This document shows, in pieces, positions 22,345 to 32,389 of a stretch of 64,000 nt of DNA. The notes under the pieces are model-generated. The model worked only from the letters and a program-made list of their open reading frames with translations. It did not search any database and was not told where the DNA came from. How positions within the stretch are numbered: position 1 is the stretch's first letter; each line of letters opens with the position of its first letter. The DNA comes from Lepidostoma basale (taxonomy: Eukaryota > Arthropoda > Insecta > Trichoptera > Lepidostomatidae): positions 1,617,001-1,681,000 of the forward strand of contig JAHDVF020001348.1 of assembly GCA_022606425.2 (NCBI GenBank), given 5' to 3'. Made by a program: the position numbers and the translations under genes.

Positions 22345-22597
22345 AAATGAATGTTTGTGTGTTTGTTCATGCTTTTCTCGAAAACTGCTGAACCGATTTC
22401 GCTGAAAATTTCACAGTTTGTTCTTATTTGTCCCAGTATGGTTTTGAGAGTAGTTTTAATGAAATCCAATCCTCTTCTTCTTTTGAAAAAAAAAAACGAT
22501 TGCTTTGAAATTTTGTTATTTACCGAATGATTAGTTTGACAACGTTGCATTAGAATACGCGCATGTTTTTGTAATAGATATAAATAAATAAATAAAT
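22345..22597. other. Short repeat-like flank of the TA tract
   Basis: Begins 'GAATGTTTGTGTGTTTGTTCATG' and contains CGAAAACTGCTGAACCGATT followed by TCGCTGAAAATTT. I recall this as a motif common next to microsatellites in insect repeats. The rest is AT-rich. Confidence 0.4.
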
Positions 22598-22792
22598 TTA
22601 AAAACTGTTGATGAATAAACTTTGTTTTTTGTATCACAATTGTATTATATTTTACGCGACAGCTGTTTCATCAACCAATGTTACAATTGTAACACCGGAT
22701 GATGTCAACATTGGTTGATGAAACAGCTGTCACGTTAAATATAATGCAATTGTGATATAAAAAACAAAATTTATTCATTAAAAGTTTTTAAA
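22598..22792. repeat. Foldback element, about 85-bp arms
   Basis: The left arm runs from TTAAAAACTGTTGATGAATAAA to CGACAGCTGTTTCATCAACC; the right arm is its near-perfect inverse to 22792. The loop holds ACACCGGATGATG. The core 'ATTGGTTGATGAAACAGCTGTC' is also the core of the satellite unit at 49676-50440. Confidence 0.88.
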
Positions 22793-23180
22793 TGTTAAGG
22801 TATTATAGTGTTTCGGCCAAAACAATGGACTATTTAAATAAATAAATTATCAAGAAATTAGTCTCTGTTCTAAATGTTATGAATATTTCAGTATTTTTTT
22901 ATATCTATTATTTCCGGTATTACCCCTCGTTTGCTGAGCCGTCTTAGCGTATTGAGAATTTACATAAATAATGTACGGGTTGGCGATCTAAGTAGGACAC
23001 TGCCCCATTAATTATTTATCATGAGACCCAGTACTGGCGGTAAGCGACCAGCCTATTTCGGTCATTCGGTTCACATCCATTAATATTTCAATTTATTAAT
23101 TCTACACTCATAGTTGCACGTGCTACATTTGATAAAATGAAAACATGAAGAAAAAAAACGTGACATTCTCAAAAGTACCC
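22793..23180. other. Unassigned AT-rich DNA
   Basis: Includes 'AGTGTTTCGGCCAAAACAATGGACTAT', similar to sequence near 26475 and 49253, probably part of the same foldback family. Otherwise nothing was seen. Confidence 0.35.
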
Positions 23181-23183
23181 TTA

Positions 23184-23408
23184 AAGGCGGGCCACACTGT
23201 GATAAACATCGGTCTCCACCAACGGTTTAAAACAGTTGAAAACAGTTGGAAACCAAAATTCGTTTGACGTAGCTTGTGGATAAAACATGAATCCACAGCC
23301 GCGCGTGTTTATCCACAAGCTACGTCAAACGAATATTGGTTTACAACTGTTTTGAACTGTTTTAAACCGTTGGTGGAGACCGATGTTTATCACAGTGTGG
23401 CCCGCCTT
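23184..23408. mobile_element. MITE-H, complete, 3-bp target duplication
   Basis: The termini AAGGCGGGCCACACTGTGAT and the inverse ATCACAGTGTGGCCCGCCTT are perfect. The inverted symmetry runs through most of the 225-bp element ('TTTAAAACAGTT', 'AATTCGTTTGACGTAGCTTG'). It is flanked by TTA on both sides (23181-23183, 23409-23411). A 3-bp TTA duplication fits the PIF/Harbinger group; this is inference. Confidence 0.85.
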
Positions 23409-23411
23409 TTA

Positions 23412-23632
23412 GGATGCAGGTTATCCCTAAACGACAGAATGCTGGAACAGGTTGCAAAGTTTAGATATCTGGGAGTGGATCTGCTCAGTCAAAATGATCT
23501 TGTCAGTGAAACAATAGGACAAGTCAACAAGGCTTCGGCGGTATCAGGTTGTCTTAAGGATATAATATGGAAAAACAAGTATATGAGAACTGACAGTAAG
23601 GTCAGAATATATAAAACCTGCGCAAGGCCTAT
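23412..23632 (+). mobile_element. LINE-B, internal fragment
   Basis: Translates as NDRMLEQVAKFRYLGVDLLS, VSETIGQVNKASAVSGCLKD and RTDSKVRIYKTCARPI. This is the region just after the RT core and upstream of the part seen in other LINE-B copies. It joins LINE-J at a 14-bp direct repeat. Confidence 0.8.
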
Positions 23633-23647
23633 ACTGCGCAAGGCCTA

Positions 23648-23880
23648 GGTGGAGAACAGCAGTACATAAAGGCACACGAGACTTTGAAGCACAGCGCAGA
23701 GACGACGTCGCAGAGAGGAGGAGGAGAAAGGAGAGACCACTGGGAGACGTTGACGGCTCCATTACAAGCGCTTTCCCTTGCCCCAGATGCCCCAGGATAT
23801 GTGGGTCCAGGATCGGGCTCTTCAGTCACATGCAGACCCACAACCGTGAAGGACAGTCTTCCTCGGACACAAGGGACAGC
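23648..23880 (+). mobile_element. LINE-J, C-terminus with zinc knuckle-like motif
   Basis: One frame with no initiating Met reads RWRTAVHKGTRDFEAQRRDD, then VAERRRRKERPLGD and CPRCPRICGSRIGLFSHMQT, ending HNREGQSSSDTRDSR-stop. The CxxC...H...H finger after an Arg-rich helix is a known ending of one group of insect and vertebrate LINE proteins. Only the end survives. The stop is followed by (GAT)n at 23881-23893. Confidence 0.8.
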
Positions 23881-23894
23881 CGATGATGATGATA

Positions 23895-24150
23895 TGATCT
23901 GCTCAACTATAGTATATGGCTGTGAAATGTGGATAAACCGCAGAATGCTCCATATACCATGGACCGATAAGGCCAGTAATGCAGACATACTACAAAGAGC
24001 CGGAGCCAATAGCTGCTGTCAAGCGTGAAGGTTGGAAAGGTTTAATATTTGGGTCATGTGCTAAGAGGATAAAAATACCACTTCCTTCGGTTGATATTCA
24101 CGGGCAGAATAGAGAGACGTCGAGGAATTGGCAGGAAGCAATTCAGAGAG
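23895..24150 (+). mobile_element. LINE-D-like, 3' fragment
   Basis: Reads VYGCEMW, then NRRMLHIPWTDKASNADILQ and, after a shift, REGWKGLIFGSCAKRIK and REGTS-like ETSRNWQEAIQRG. It is related to the 45622 copy (RRMLRIPWIGMVTNTGVL) but more decayed. No tail. Confidence 0.65.
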
Positions 24151-24154
24151 GGAT

Positions 24155-24365
24155 ATTGAATGAATGGTTGGGGCAGGCAACAAAGTGAATGATGCACTTA
24201 AAGTTGTCATCGCAAAAAAAAAAATTATCCAAAAAAGCTAAGATGGTAGTGCACAATGTTGTTATTTTACGGTTTTATATATAAAAGTGAAGTATGTGAC
24301 TGGCAAAATAGGGATGAAAGTAGAATATGGTAAATATAGTAGAAATGAGATCTCTTAGACGACTA
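24155..24365 (+). mobile_element. LINE-A, internal fragment
   Basis: Degraded copy of the 'VGAGNKVNDALKVVIAKK' to 'AVEMRSLRR' stretch. It starts directly after LINE-D-like sequence, and frames shift repeatedly. Confidence 0.7.
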
Positions 24366-24544
24366 ATGATTATGTGCATATAATATAGTGTCAAATAGTG
24401 GAAGTAGTTAATAAAAAAACACAGTTTTATTTAATTATTATTTAAATTGAACTTGTATAAAGAGATTTTAGTAAAATCATTCGATTACCTTATTACCACA
24501 TTATATGATGTGAAACTACTTGGATAGATTGTTTATACACTATA

Positions 24545-25836
24545 CAGGGATAGGCGCTCGAAGTGCTACCAACTTCATGCTGCTGTAGTAACCAAACGGC
24601 TTATGACAGTGCGCCCATGTTTTGACACGTGTTAGTCTGTTATATTGTTAACAATTCTACGGAGCATATCGTTTTATGTCACAGTTAAAAAAAGTTATCG
24701 AAATGGAATTCAAACTCAACAGAGCTCTGTATTTGGCTGGAAAATTGCAACCAGCCATTGTTAATAAGCTACGACATTTACATGTGAACAAAATGTTTGT
24801 GTATCGGACCATTTCACGTTACAATGATACTGGTAGCATAAAAAAACGCCATGGAGGTGGACATTCAAAAACTGCAACATCGACAGAAATGGTTCGAAAG
24901 GTGAAGGCCAGAATTCAACGTAATCCAAGACAAAGCGCTGTTCAATTGGCAAAAAATCTCAATGTGTCTGCTCGTAGCATGGAGCGCATATTAAAAAAAT
25001 GAACTACGATTGAAACCCTACAACATACAAAAAGTGCAAGATTTAACGTCGTCACAAAAGGCAGTTCGCCTAGCAAGAGCAAAGGTGTTATATCACTTGC
25101 AGGTTGGTGGCGAGCTAGAAAATTTGGTCTTTTCTGATGAAATGTTTTGTACGGTTCAGCAATATGTAAACAAACAAAATGATCGTGTATGGTTACAGTG
25201 AAAATCAAGAGACAATTTGGACCCTCGAATTGCTCTGCAAAAGCAAGAGCCTGCATCAGTGATGGTTTGGGCCGCGGTAACTGCCACAGGACGCTCACCA
25301 CTCATTTTCATTGAACAGGGCGTAAAGATAAATCAACATCTACCGTGAAAAGATTTTAAATGATGCGTTGTTACCTTGGGCACGTAAAAAAATCAGTAAA
25401 AACCATTGGACGTTTCAACAAGATTCGGCACCATCCCATAAAGCCCGTGAAACCCAACGTTTTTTACAAGAAAAAGTTCCCAGCTTCATTTCTTCACAAC
25501 AGTGGCCTCCATATTCCCCGGACTTAAGACTTTTCCATATAGTCAATTCTAGAGCCCAAAGTATCAGCTAAAAAATATGAGACGGTCGACGCCTCAAAGA
25601 TTGCTCTTCGCCGAGAATGGGACAAAATACCATCAGCCCACATTTGTGCAGCGTGTAAAGCCTTCTTGGACAGACCCAATGCTATTATCCGCGCTAAAGG
25701 TGGCTAAATCGAACAATAACATATTTAAAAAAAATTGAAATGTTTTTATGATATACTGAAGTTTTTAAATTAAAAAAATCAAAATTGACAAAATTACAGA
25801 ATTTTTAATTGGTAACACTTCTAGTGCCGACCCCTG
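24545..25836 (+). mobile_element. mariner element with both TIRs
   Basis: The left end CAGGGATAGGCGCTCGAAGT, continuing GCTACCAA, pairs with the right end TTGGTAACACTTCTAGTGCC, continuing GACCCCTG, with few mismatches. TATA lies on each side, consistent with a TA target duplication. The element is 1292 bp, the usual size for an intact mariner. It encloses a broken transposase (24676-25707). Confidence 0.88.
24676..25707 (+). pseudogene. mariner transposase, broken
   Basis: The N-terminus MSQLKKVIEMEFKLNRALYL and NKMFVYRTISRYNDTGSIKK (HTH), and KVKARIQRNPRQSAVQLAKN (second HTH), are open to a stop at 25000. NIQKVQDLTSSQKAVRL and LVFSDEMFCTVQQYVNKQND, with the first catalytic Asp, lie at 25010-25201. 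The second Asp is in TFQQDSAPSHKARETQRF (25413-25466). WPPYSPDLRLF then departs from the expected SPDLNPLDY, so the third acidic residue is lost. A further shifted segment (REWDKIP) and the 3' stop follow near 25705. At least three stops or frameshifts are present. Confidence 0.9.
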
Positions 25837-25839
25837 TAT

Positions 25840-26164
25840 AAAGAGTTACATTATAATTTTCATAAGGTAATCTCCTTTCTAATTCAAATCTAACTATTAG
25901 GCAACAACACAATTTTCCCTTGGGGTGTATTGCGTCCCTCTGTCCCAGGGGTACGTTTAGTCCATAATAGACTCTAATCCTAGAGTCACCCTCTGACCAT
26001 TGGTATTTTCAATATTTCCTCCCCTTTGTGATAGAAACCTTGAGTGTACTGCAAAGATAACACCCACAAAAGAGTACTATCTTTTTAACACTTCATTTTC
26101 GGGTGTTTCAGGAATATTCCAATTTGTTTCCTATACAAATACAAACTCTATCTTTTAAACTAAC
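25840..26164. other. Unassigned AT-rich DNA
   Basis: Downstream flank of the mariner. No repeat or coding signal that I can support. Confidence 0.35.
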
Positions 26165-26360
26165 AAGCTAGTTGCCATCGCAAATAAAAGTCTATCCAAA
26201 AAAGCTAACATTACAGTGCACAATGGTGTCCTTGTGCTGAACATGATGTATGGAAGTAAATCATAGAACTTGCAAAAGAAGGATGACTTATAACAAACGC
26301 AGTAGAAATGAGATCGCTTAGACGAATGTGTGGTAAATCTCTAAATGATAGATGTTTAAA
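26165..26360 (+). mobile_element. LINE-A, internal fragment
   Basis: Degraded LATR-type sequence: 'VAIANKSLSKKANITVHNGV', then MMYGSKS, stop and NAVEMRSLRRMCGKSLNDR in shifting frames. It ends without a tail. Confidence 0.7.
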
Positions 26361-26763
26361 TATAATAAACACATGCAAACAGCTATCGCGACAATTTCAT
26401 AAGAAATTATATTAAATGTGATATTATAATATAACAGTGTTTTAATTAAACAGTTAACAATGTTTAAATATCAAAGTGTTTCCGGTACAACTATGGATTA
26501 TCTTAATTTAAATTCATATTTAGAACTGAATACTCAATTTTTAATTTATACCACGTTAAATATATATTTTTTTTCTGATAAAATTCTAACATACATAGAA
26601 GAGAACCATCGAAATAAATAAAATAATAAAAAATATTTAACTATAAAAAATACAGATTGTTTATTAAACAATGATGTAAAACCCAATACATTTTTTGATA
26701 AAAGCAATGAAATGTGCAATATTCATATTTTTAATGGGTATTTAGTTAAAATGCACAAATGTT
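26361..26763. other. AT-rich, satellite-like fragment
   Basis: Contains 'AAACAGCTATCGCGACAATTTCATAA' near 26377, the same tail as the satellite and the 17690 motif. The remainder is AT-rich with no frame. Confidence 0.4.
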
Positions 26764-26872
26764 TGTATCTTCGACCGGTTTCGGCAGCTCGCTGCCATCT
26801 TCTGGGATTTCCAAACCAGAAGATGGCAGCGAGCTGCCGAAACCGGTCGAAGACAAAAACATTAGTGGATTT
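26764..26872. repeat. MITE-P foldback, complete palindrome
   Basis: The arms CTTCGACCGGTTTCGGCAGC / TCGCTGCCATCTTCTG and their exact inverse flank a 14-bp loop (GGATTTCCAAAC). A single-arm copy lies at 18310, a more diverged copy at 53178, and degraded relatives at 34265, 40650 and 60445. Confidence 0.9.
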
Positions 26873-26944
26873 TAACTAAATTTACTTCTTTAAATATAAT
26901 TCTATCGTGGAATTTCAAAAAAAAAAAAATTATTCCGATAAATT

Positions 26945-27372
26945 TAAAGCTATTATTAATTAGTTAACTAAGTAACCATCGTAGGCAGAAAGAATTGACT
27001 GCCACACTTTTCTTTCCTGACATATTTCTCTCGATTCCTCAACATTCATACATCGTGTCATGCACGCGCGTCCATTTCTCTGACTCCTCACATGGCCGAC
27101 ATTCAATATTTGATTTATTTGATCGTGCCACGTTTTCCTCGGTCTTCCTCTAACCAATCCAAACCATATTAATGATCCTTTCATTCTTTTGTTCATGACA
27201 CCATCATTCGCACCGCATTCACTTCTTATATTTTCATTCGACACTCTATCATACACAGAGTATGCACACATTCGTCTAAGAGATCTCATTTCTACTGCAT
27301 TCTACTTTTATCTTTCTTTTGCCAGTTCCATGCTTCGCTTCCATACATAAGGGTCGGTAGAAGAACACCACT
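26945..27372 (-). mobile_element. LINE-A, 3' fragment with an internal deletion
   Basis: Minus frame 27289-26960 reads MRSLRRMCAYSVYDRVSNEN and MKGSLIWFGLVRGRPRKTWH. About 80 bp (encoding the HMERMNEERMVKK region) are missing, with the frame preserved. It then reads NRGRA-type RNGRACMTRCMNVEESREI to a degraded tail. Confidence 0.82.
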
Positions 27373-27954
27373 TTATTAATTTAATTTCATAAAGATGATT
27401 ATATTATGAATTGAACTAATAAATATGTCAAGATATAGGAGTAATAGCAAGAAAACTGTACGAATGCCGGAAAACTTTAAGAACATATAAATTTTTGTAG
27501 CTTGGGCAACTTGTAAATATTGACTTGCAAGGAATATTAACACAGCGAAAATTGATCAATTAATTCGATTCACATTCATGCCCTCAAAACACGAATTTAA
27601 ATTGTCTGATTTCGTTAAAAGATTACTGAGCATTGATTTTCTTCGGTTTCCTTTTATAACGGAAAACAACGGCGTAAAATGGCTTTCAAAATATTAAAAA
27701 CACCCTTAGAATGAAAGACGACGAATCGACCACCTACGAAAGCGAATTGATTATGGGGACGTGTTGAATTTATTCCTTTTACCTGTGGAAAAGGGTATTA
27801 AATTGTTTCCCAGAATTCAGCTGTATATATACATTACGAACATTTTTTATTTAGTTATTTGTTGGAGTTCTAGTGCCAACCCTCGTATGTCATGTAAATG
27901 AAGCTAATGAAAGTAAGTGTTGTATTGCTATGTGTGTACGGCGGGACATCGAGG
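27373..27954. other. Unassigned
   Basis: AT-rich DNA without open frames over 60 codons. No repeat recognised. Confidence 0.35.
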
Positions 27955-28170
27955 GAGAGTAGCATAGCTTAAATGTGGTCTGGGTCTCCCGTGGTTGCTT
28001 ATTATTATACATAAATTATTATTATTATTATTATTTAACGTAAGTCCCGTATGGAAGGGGGACGAGCCTAGGGAGTACACGAGAGAAGCTGACGAAAGGC
28101 GCCGCTGCGCCTATAACAGATTTGGGTAAACGGAGGGAGCCCTCTATGGCTCGGCCATATATAAATTTAT
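27955..28170 (+). repeat. Repeat R, copy 2
   Basis: Extends from 'TAGCATAGCTTAAATGTGGTCT' through a (TTA)n run to 'AACGTAAGTCCCGTATGGAA', then AGCTGACGAAAGGCGCCGCT and the 'GAGCCCTCTATGGCTCGGCC' end. It is in direct orientation with copy 3, 1.9 kb downstream. Confidence 0.65.
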
Positions 28171-28171
28171 A

Positions 28172-28560
28172 ATGAAAGTAGGATAAATGCCGTAGAAATT
28201 AGATCACTATGAAACTAATGTGCGGGAAAACGATATGTGATAGAATACCGAAGAAATGTAAGGTAAATATTTGCATCTTAAGTAAAATTTAAAGGATCCG
28301 TAAGATGGTTTGGACATATGAAACGAATGGACGAGAGAAATATGGTTAAAATGTTGTATACGTATGTATGAGTTGAAAGAGAAGCCATGGAAGACCAAGA
28401 AAAGCTTGTCATGACCAAATTAATCCAATACTAAAAACGACGAGCGTGTATGTAACGAAGTATGAATGACGAGGAAGCTCAAGAGGTGTGTCAGAAGAGA
28501 ACAGTAAGGCGGTCCATCCTGCGTACCCCTCCGAGAAAACGGCGTGTTGGTTATTTAAAT
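28172..28560 (+). mobile_element. LINE-A, 3' fragment, old
   Basis: Strongly decayed: DRINAVEIRSL, then VRWFGHMKRMDERNMVKM-like codons and RRACM..YE.RGSS remnants. The end 'CGTACCCCTCCGAGAAAACGGCGTG' is recognisable. The tail is reduced to TTGGTTATTTAA. Confidence 0.7.
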
Positions 28561-28840
28561 TTTCAAAATAGCTAAGATGGCATTACTCAATAGTGTTTTC
28601 GTATGGGGTGAAGCAGGTATCGGAATCGAAAATAAAATTATGGATCGGTATCTCAAAGACATTATTTACATAACCTAATATACATATTTTGAATATTTTT
28701 GTCAGAAATCAGTTAAATCCGATAGCGAAATCACCGGTCCAGTACGGGACCGCTGGGCACTGATCGACACAAATCCGCGGTCCTATACGGGCCCGCTGGG
28801 CGTTTAAAGGTTAATGCAGTATGATGGTTGTGCTTGTATA

Positions 28841-29347
28841 GGATGTTTTTTTTAGAGGTTTAATTTTTAAACTGGCAACATTGTTTCTACAGACCTTCAA
28901 TCTGACAGTTGACAATTGATTTGTAATCAGTACGTTTTGCCATTTTACAATGAATAGACTGACGTCAGAATAGTGCTTGAAAATTGTGCAAATTTATTTT
29001 GAAAATCATGGTTCGGTTCGCCAAACTTATCGTGCACTACGTCCATTTTACGGTCGACATAATCGTCCATCCGAGCAAGTTATTCGGAAGACCAAGGATC
29101 GTTTTCACACCACGTACACTCTAGTGGATAATTCGCATCCACAAAGACGACAATTGTCGAAAATTGGATTTCTAAATTGCGCTTCATTCGAGCTAGCCGT
29201 GGCGCTCATATGCCCGAAATCATATTTAAACAATAATGGCATAAAACTATATTTTAAATAAAGCCAATATCATAGACATTAATATTATTTGAATGTGTTT
29301 TTTTTTTCAGTTTGATTATGTATTGTATACCTCTAAAAAAAACCTTT
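28841..29347 (+). mobile_element. MITE-M, full length
   Basis: TIRs GGATGTTTTTTTTAGAGGTTTA and the inverse near 29325-29346, with TA next to each end. The interior retains a transposase N-terminus (QIYFENHGSVRQTYRALRPF, YGRHNRPSEQVIRKT at 28985-29094) fused by a large deletion to its C-terminus (SRGAHMPEIIFKQ-stop read near 29192-29233). It is therefore a deletion derivative of a Tc1/mariner-type element, related to the 13458 relic. Confidence 0.85.
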
Positions 29348-29439
29348 ATAATAAGTTAATAAAGTGCAATTGACAGCGATGTAAACAAAATAATAAAAAG
29401 TTTAATATTATGATTTAGATACGTATAAAAAATGAATGA

Positions 29440-29492
29440 CAACGTCGGGGTGGAACTGACAAGGCACTATTAGAAGAAGAAGAAGAAGTAGA
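29440..29492 (+). mobile_element. LINE-D tail fragment
   Basis: Only 'DNVGVELTRHY' codons and the GAAGAAGAAGAAGAAG tail remain. Confidence 0.5.
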
Positions 29493-29837
29493 AGAAAAAG
29501 ATAATTATAAAAATACATTTTCATTGACAAATACAATTTTAAATATCAGCTTTTGATTGATGAAGGATAATTTAAAATATGCTTATACAAGAATGCTGAG
29601 ATGAATAAAGATACCCCTGAATGTTCACTCCACTCGTAGAGAAGGGGTAGGGGGATGCTTATGAATGAACCCTCCCCTTCCTATTACTACAGAGGGGTGG
29701 AATTGGTAACTGTCAGGTGCCTAGTTCCCGTAATACACTGGCTGGGTGTATTTCAAAATACGTTGAAATATTTTCAAACTTATAATCAAGTTGGATCGAA
29801 CACATATTTTTCTATCAATTCTGACACTTTTCTATTC
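29493..29837. other. Unassigned
   Basis: Holds a 64-codon frame at 29655-29849 (MLMNEPSPSYYYRGVELVTV...) without a recognised domain. No repeat seen. Confidence 0.3.
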
Positions 29838-30035
29838 TCCGTAGCTTAAATGTGGTCTAGGCCCCCTTGGTTGCAAATAAACATATATTATTATTTTTTA
29901 ACGTAAGTCCCGCATCGGCGAGGGATGGGCCTAGGGAGTGCACGAGTGAAGCTGACGAAAGGCGCCGCTGCGCCTATAACAGCTTCGGGTAAGGGGAGGG
30001 AGCCCTCTATGGCTCGGCCATATAAATATTTTTTC
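29838..30035 (+). repeat. Repeat R, copy 3
   Basis: Closest to copy 2: TAGCTTAAATGTGGTCTAGG, then 'AACGTAAGTCCCGCATCGGC' and AGCTTCGGGTAAGGGGAGGG. The sequence is non-coding. The right end 'CTCGGCCATATAAAT' is the same as in copy 2. Confidence 0.65.
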
Positions 30036-30144
30036 CTATTCTCTTCAACAATAATACATGAATTTTCTCTTTTCGGCATTTAAAAGCTAAGCTAAAGCAT
30101 TTAGTAGCTTGTTAATTTATTTGCATAATTCCTTCACATATTTA

Positions 30145-30715
30145 GCATACAACAACAACAAACCATCGCGCCGTTTCCTTGTAGGGGCAGGCAGAGAGAA
30201 TGGACCGCCACACTACTATATCCTGGCACACCTCTCTAGATTCCCCCACATTCATACAGCGAGTAATACACGCACGTCGATTCTTCTGACTTCTAACATG
30301 ACCAACCTTTAAAATTTGATTAATTTGGGTCATGCCATGTTTTCCTCGGTCTGCCTCGACTCCGTACTCCATTTACATCATTAACGTATACTTTCGTAAC
30401 CATTATTTCTCCATCCATGCGCTCCATATGTCCGAACCAACGCAGCGATCGTTTCATAATTTTGTTCATAATTCCTTCTTCCGCTCTACATTTCTTTCTT
30501 ATATCAGCATTTGAGATTCTGTCGTATATCGTTCTACATGCTTCGCTTTCATACGGTTATGGTTATGGTTGGGACCAGAACTCCATTGTGAACGGTCGTT
30601 TTCTATTTCATTGATAATTTCTTGTTTATTACTATTTTTAAAGCTCCATTCACTTTGTTACCCGCACCAACCCTTCTTTCGGCCATCCGCTGTGAACATG
30701 CTACCTATATACACA
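30145..30715 (-). mobile_element. LINE-A, 3' fragment with (TTG)n tail
   Basis: The minus-strand tail is GTTTGTTGTTGTTG. Decayed frames upstream carry INQILKVGHVRSQKNRRACI and TRCMNVGESREVCQ. The 5' part contains ERSFTMEFWSQP-type codons up to the 'GAGNKVNGALK' region. A GGTTATGGTTATGG run is inserted near 30552. Confidence 0.78.
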
Positions 30716-30734
30716 AATTCATTCACATATCATA

Positions 30735-30930
30735 CTCTATTCAGACTGACCTGTGTGGAGAAACTGGGAGCTTTGTAAATATGGTACAGCTCATCATTAT
30801 GCCGTGCTCTCCAGCCTTCACCGTCATTCACAGGTCCCAGAATTCCGCGCAGCACCCTTCTCTCAAAAGTATTCAGTCCTCGTATAATATTATATAATAA
30901 AACATCAAGATAAGGGACGCATTTCATCAA
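30735..30930 (-). mobile_element. LINE-G, internal fragment
   Basis: The minus frame 30930-30730 reads RGLNTFERRVLRGILGPVND, GEGWRARHNDELYHIYKAPS. The 'FERRVLR.I.GPV....WR.R.N.ELY.LY' pattern is a common post-RT segment of insect LINEs distinct from A to F. It is the only copy here. Confidence 0.72.
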
Positions 30931-31316
30931 TAGTAAAAACTAAATGTGCTTGTTCAGTAAATAATAAGTTAGGATGTTTAACAGTCACAAGACATGAAAA
31001 TATACGTTCTGCATGGGTGCCTATTAAGTCAGGGGTCATTGAAAGGTCATGGGGTGGCCTGCAACGGAATGCACCTCCCCCTAACTACCCGCCACGTGGC
31101 GCCCTGGAGTCACGTGCGCACGCTATTATTTGCATCCCCTGTGCGGTTGGAATATTTGTAAGCAGCCAGCGATACAAGTATTAAGACTGTAATGAGAAAA
31201 CCCCGTTGAAGAGTATTGATTTTTATTTTTTACATTTGTATTAATTTACTTTCGTATGAAGCACGTAATTTGTGGTGTGGCATAAATATAGTAATAATGC
31301 TTACATATATCTTAAT
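30931..31316. other. Unassigned, part GC-richer
   Basis: 31020-31150 is GC-rich (GGGTGGCCTGCAACGGAATG; CCGCCACGTGGCGCCCTGG, a near palindrome). It has no frame or repeat partner in the window, so it could be unique sequence. Confidence 0.35.
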
Positions 31317-31372
31317 TGTAGATTGAACTAAAAAATGTGAAGTGTTTCTCAACATAGTAGCATATATACATT
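31317..31372 (-). repeat. FB-1 fragment
   Basis: 'TAGATTGAACTAAAAAATGTG' and 'TGTTTCTCAACATAGTAGCATA' match 41770-41815 of the FB-1 copy at 41690. Only 55 bp remain. Confidence 0.55.
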
Positions 31373-31394
31373 TTTTTTTTTAAATACTAATACC

Positions 31395-31690
31395 AAGAAT
31401 TTCCGGTGGGTGTTGTCATTGACCTTTGTCTTTTCTCTCACCGTATCGTTTCTGACTCTGTCTCTTAGGCTTATTCCTAACATGGCTCTTTCCATTGCTC
31501 TTTGGGTCACTCGTAGTTTCTCGGCATTTTGTTTGGACAATGTAACAGTTTCAAGACCATAAGTACCAACAGGCAGAACGCAGACTTCTAAGACTTTTCT
31601 TTTCAGGTTGATCGGTATTTTCCGGTTTTCAAGGATGTAACTCATGTTTCCGAAAGCTGCCTAGCTTAGTCTAATTCTTCTTTGATTGAT
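31395..31690 (-). mobile_element. LINE-C, internal fragment
   Basis: The minus frame 31645-31349 reads MSYILENRKIPINLKRKVLE, VCVLPVGTYGLETVTLSKQN and AEKLRVTQRAMERAMLGISL to KTKVNDNTHRKF. It ends inside the domain without a tail. The upstream codons RRIRLS.AAFGN also match the 44430 copy. Confidence 0.85.
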
Positions 31691-31691
31691 A

Positions 31692-31727
31692 ATTGATAAT
31701 GCCTTAGACAAGCGAAACATGTCATTC
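31692..31727 (+). repeat. MITE-X core fragment
   Basis: TTGATAATGCCTTAGACAAGCGAAACATGTCATTC, the core hairpin only, abutting a 25-bp crumb of LINE-A minus strand ('CGATTTCTCTGACTCC'). Confidence 0.6.
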
Positions 31728-31764
31728 ACTGTTGTGCACGCGAATCGATTTCTCTGACTCCTTT

Positions 31765-32070
31765 TTGGTTTTTTTTCGAAGTGATGCGATTGCCATCTTC
31801 GCAATTGGGATGATTTTGTCATTTCTTACTGCGAATCTAAACAAGGTACCGTAAAGGTCACCCTTTACAATAGATACGCAATACAAATAATGTAAAGCCG
31901 ACATCGGGCGAATTGTTCCCCTCAAAATTCTTTGAACTTCCCCAGTCCCCCTGTTCCAGAGATCACACTCCCTCGGGAAGGGATCAGATGACGCCTGCGT
32001 GACGTCACTGGAGCAACAGGGATTCGAGTCAGCTGTATGCATTGATCAGTATTCACATACCATTACGACG
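31765..32070. other. Unassigned
   Basis: A 106-codon minus frame (32042-31722) shows no known domain. The local GC content is higher than the flanks. It may be unique sequence. Confidence 0.3.
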
Positions 32071-32077
32071 AAAAATA

Positions 32078-32335
32078 ACTAACTAACCATCACGCCGTTT
32101 CCCGGGAAAGGTAGACAGAGAGGATAGATCGCCACACTGTTTTATCCTGACATAATTCTTGCTCCTCTTCTACTTCGAACATGGCCGCCTTTCAGTAATT
32201 GATTTATTGGGTCGTGCCATGTCTTTCTTGGCGTTTCTTCTTCTATGACTTATTTTTTCATTCATACTACATACTTGTATATATCATTTTAGCCATTCTT
32301 CCCTCACCCATTCGTTCTAATTGTCCACGAACCGT
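32078..32335 (-). mobile_element. LINE-A, 3' fragment, old
   Basis: Tail CTAACTAACC followed by ATCACGCCGTTTC, then decayed coding for INYWKAAMFEVEEE-type codons. Most of the protein signal is lost. It ends near 'AACCGTAAATAAC'. Confidence 0.65.
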
Positions 32336-32389
32336 AAATAACAATATTTTAATAATTTTACAATAGTTTTTGTTTCATTGAGAAAATAA

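Noticed and set aside
23629..24009. 126-codon minus-strand frame
   Set aside because: It is the antisense shadow of the LINE-J and LINE-D-like coding segments.
27955..30035. LTR retrotransposon with R repeats as LTRs
   Set aside because: No TG...CA ends, primer-binding site, polypurine tract or gag-pol coding was seen, and one R copy is solitary. It is kept only as a low-interest observation.
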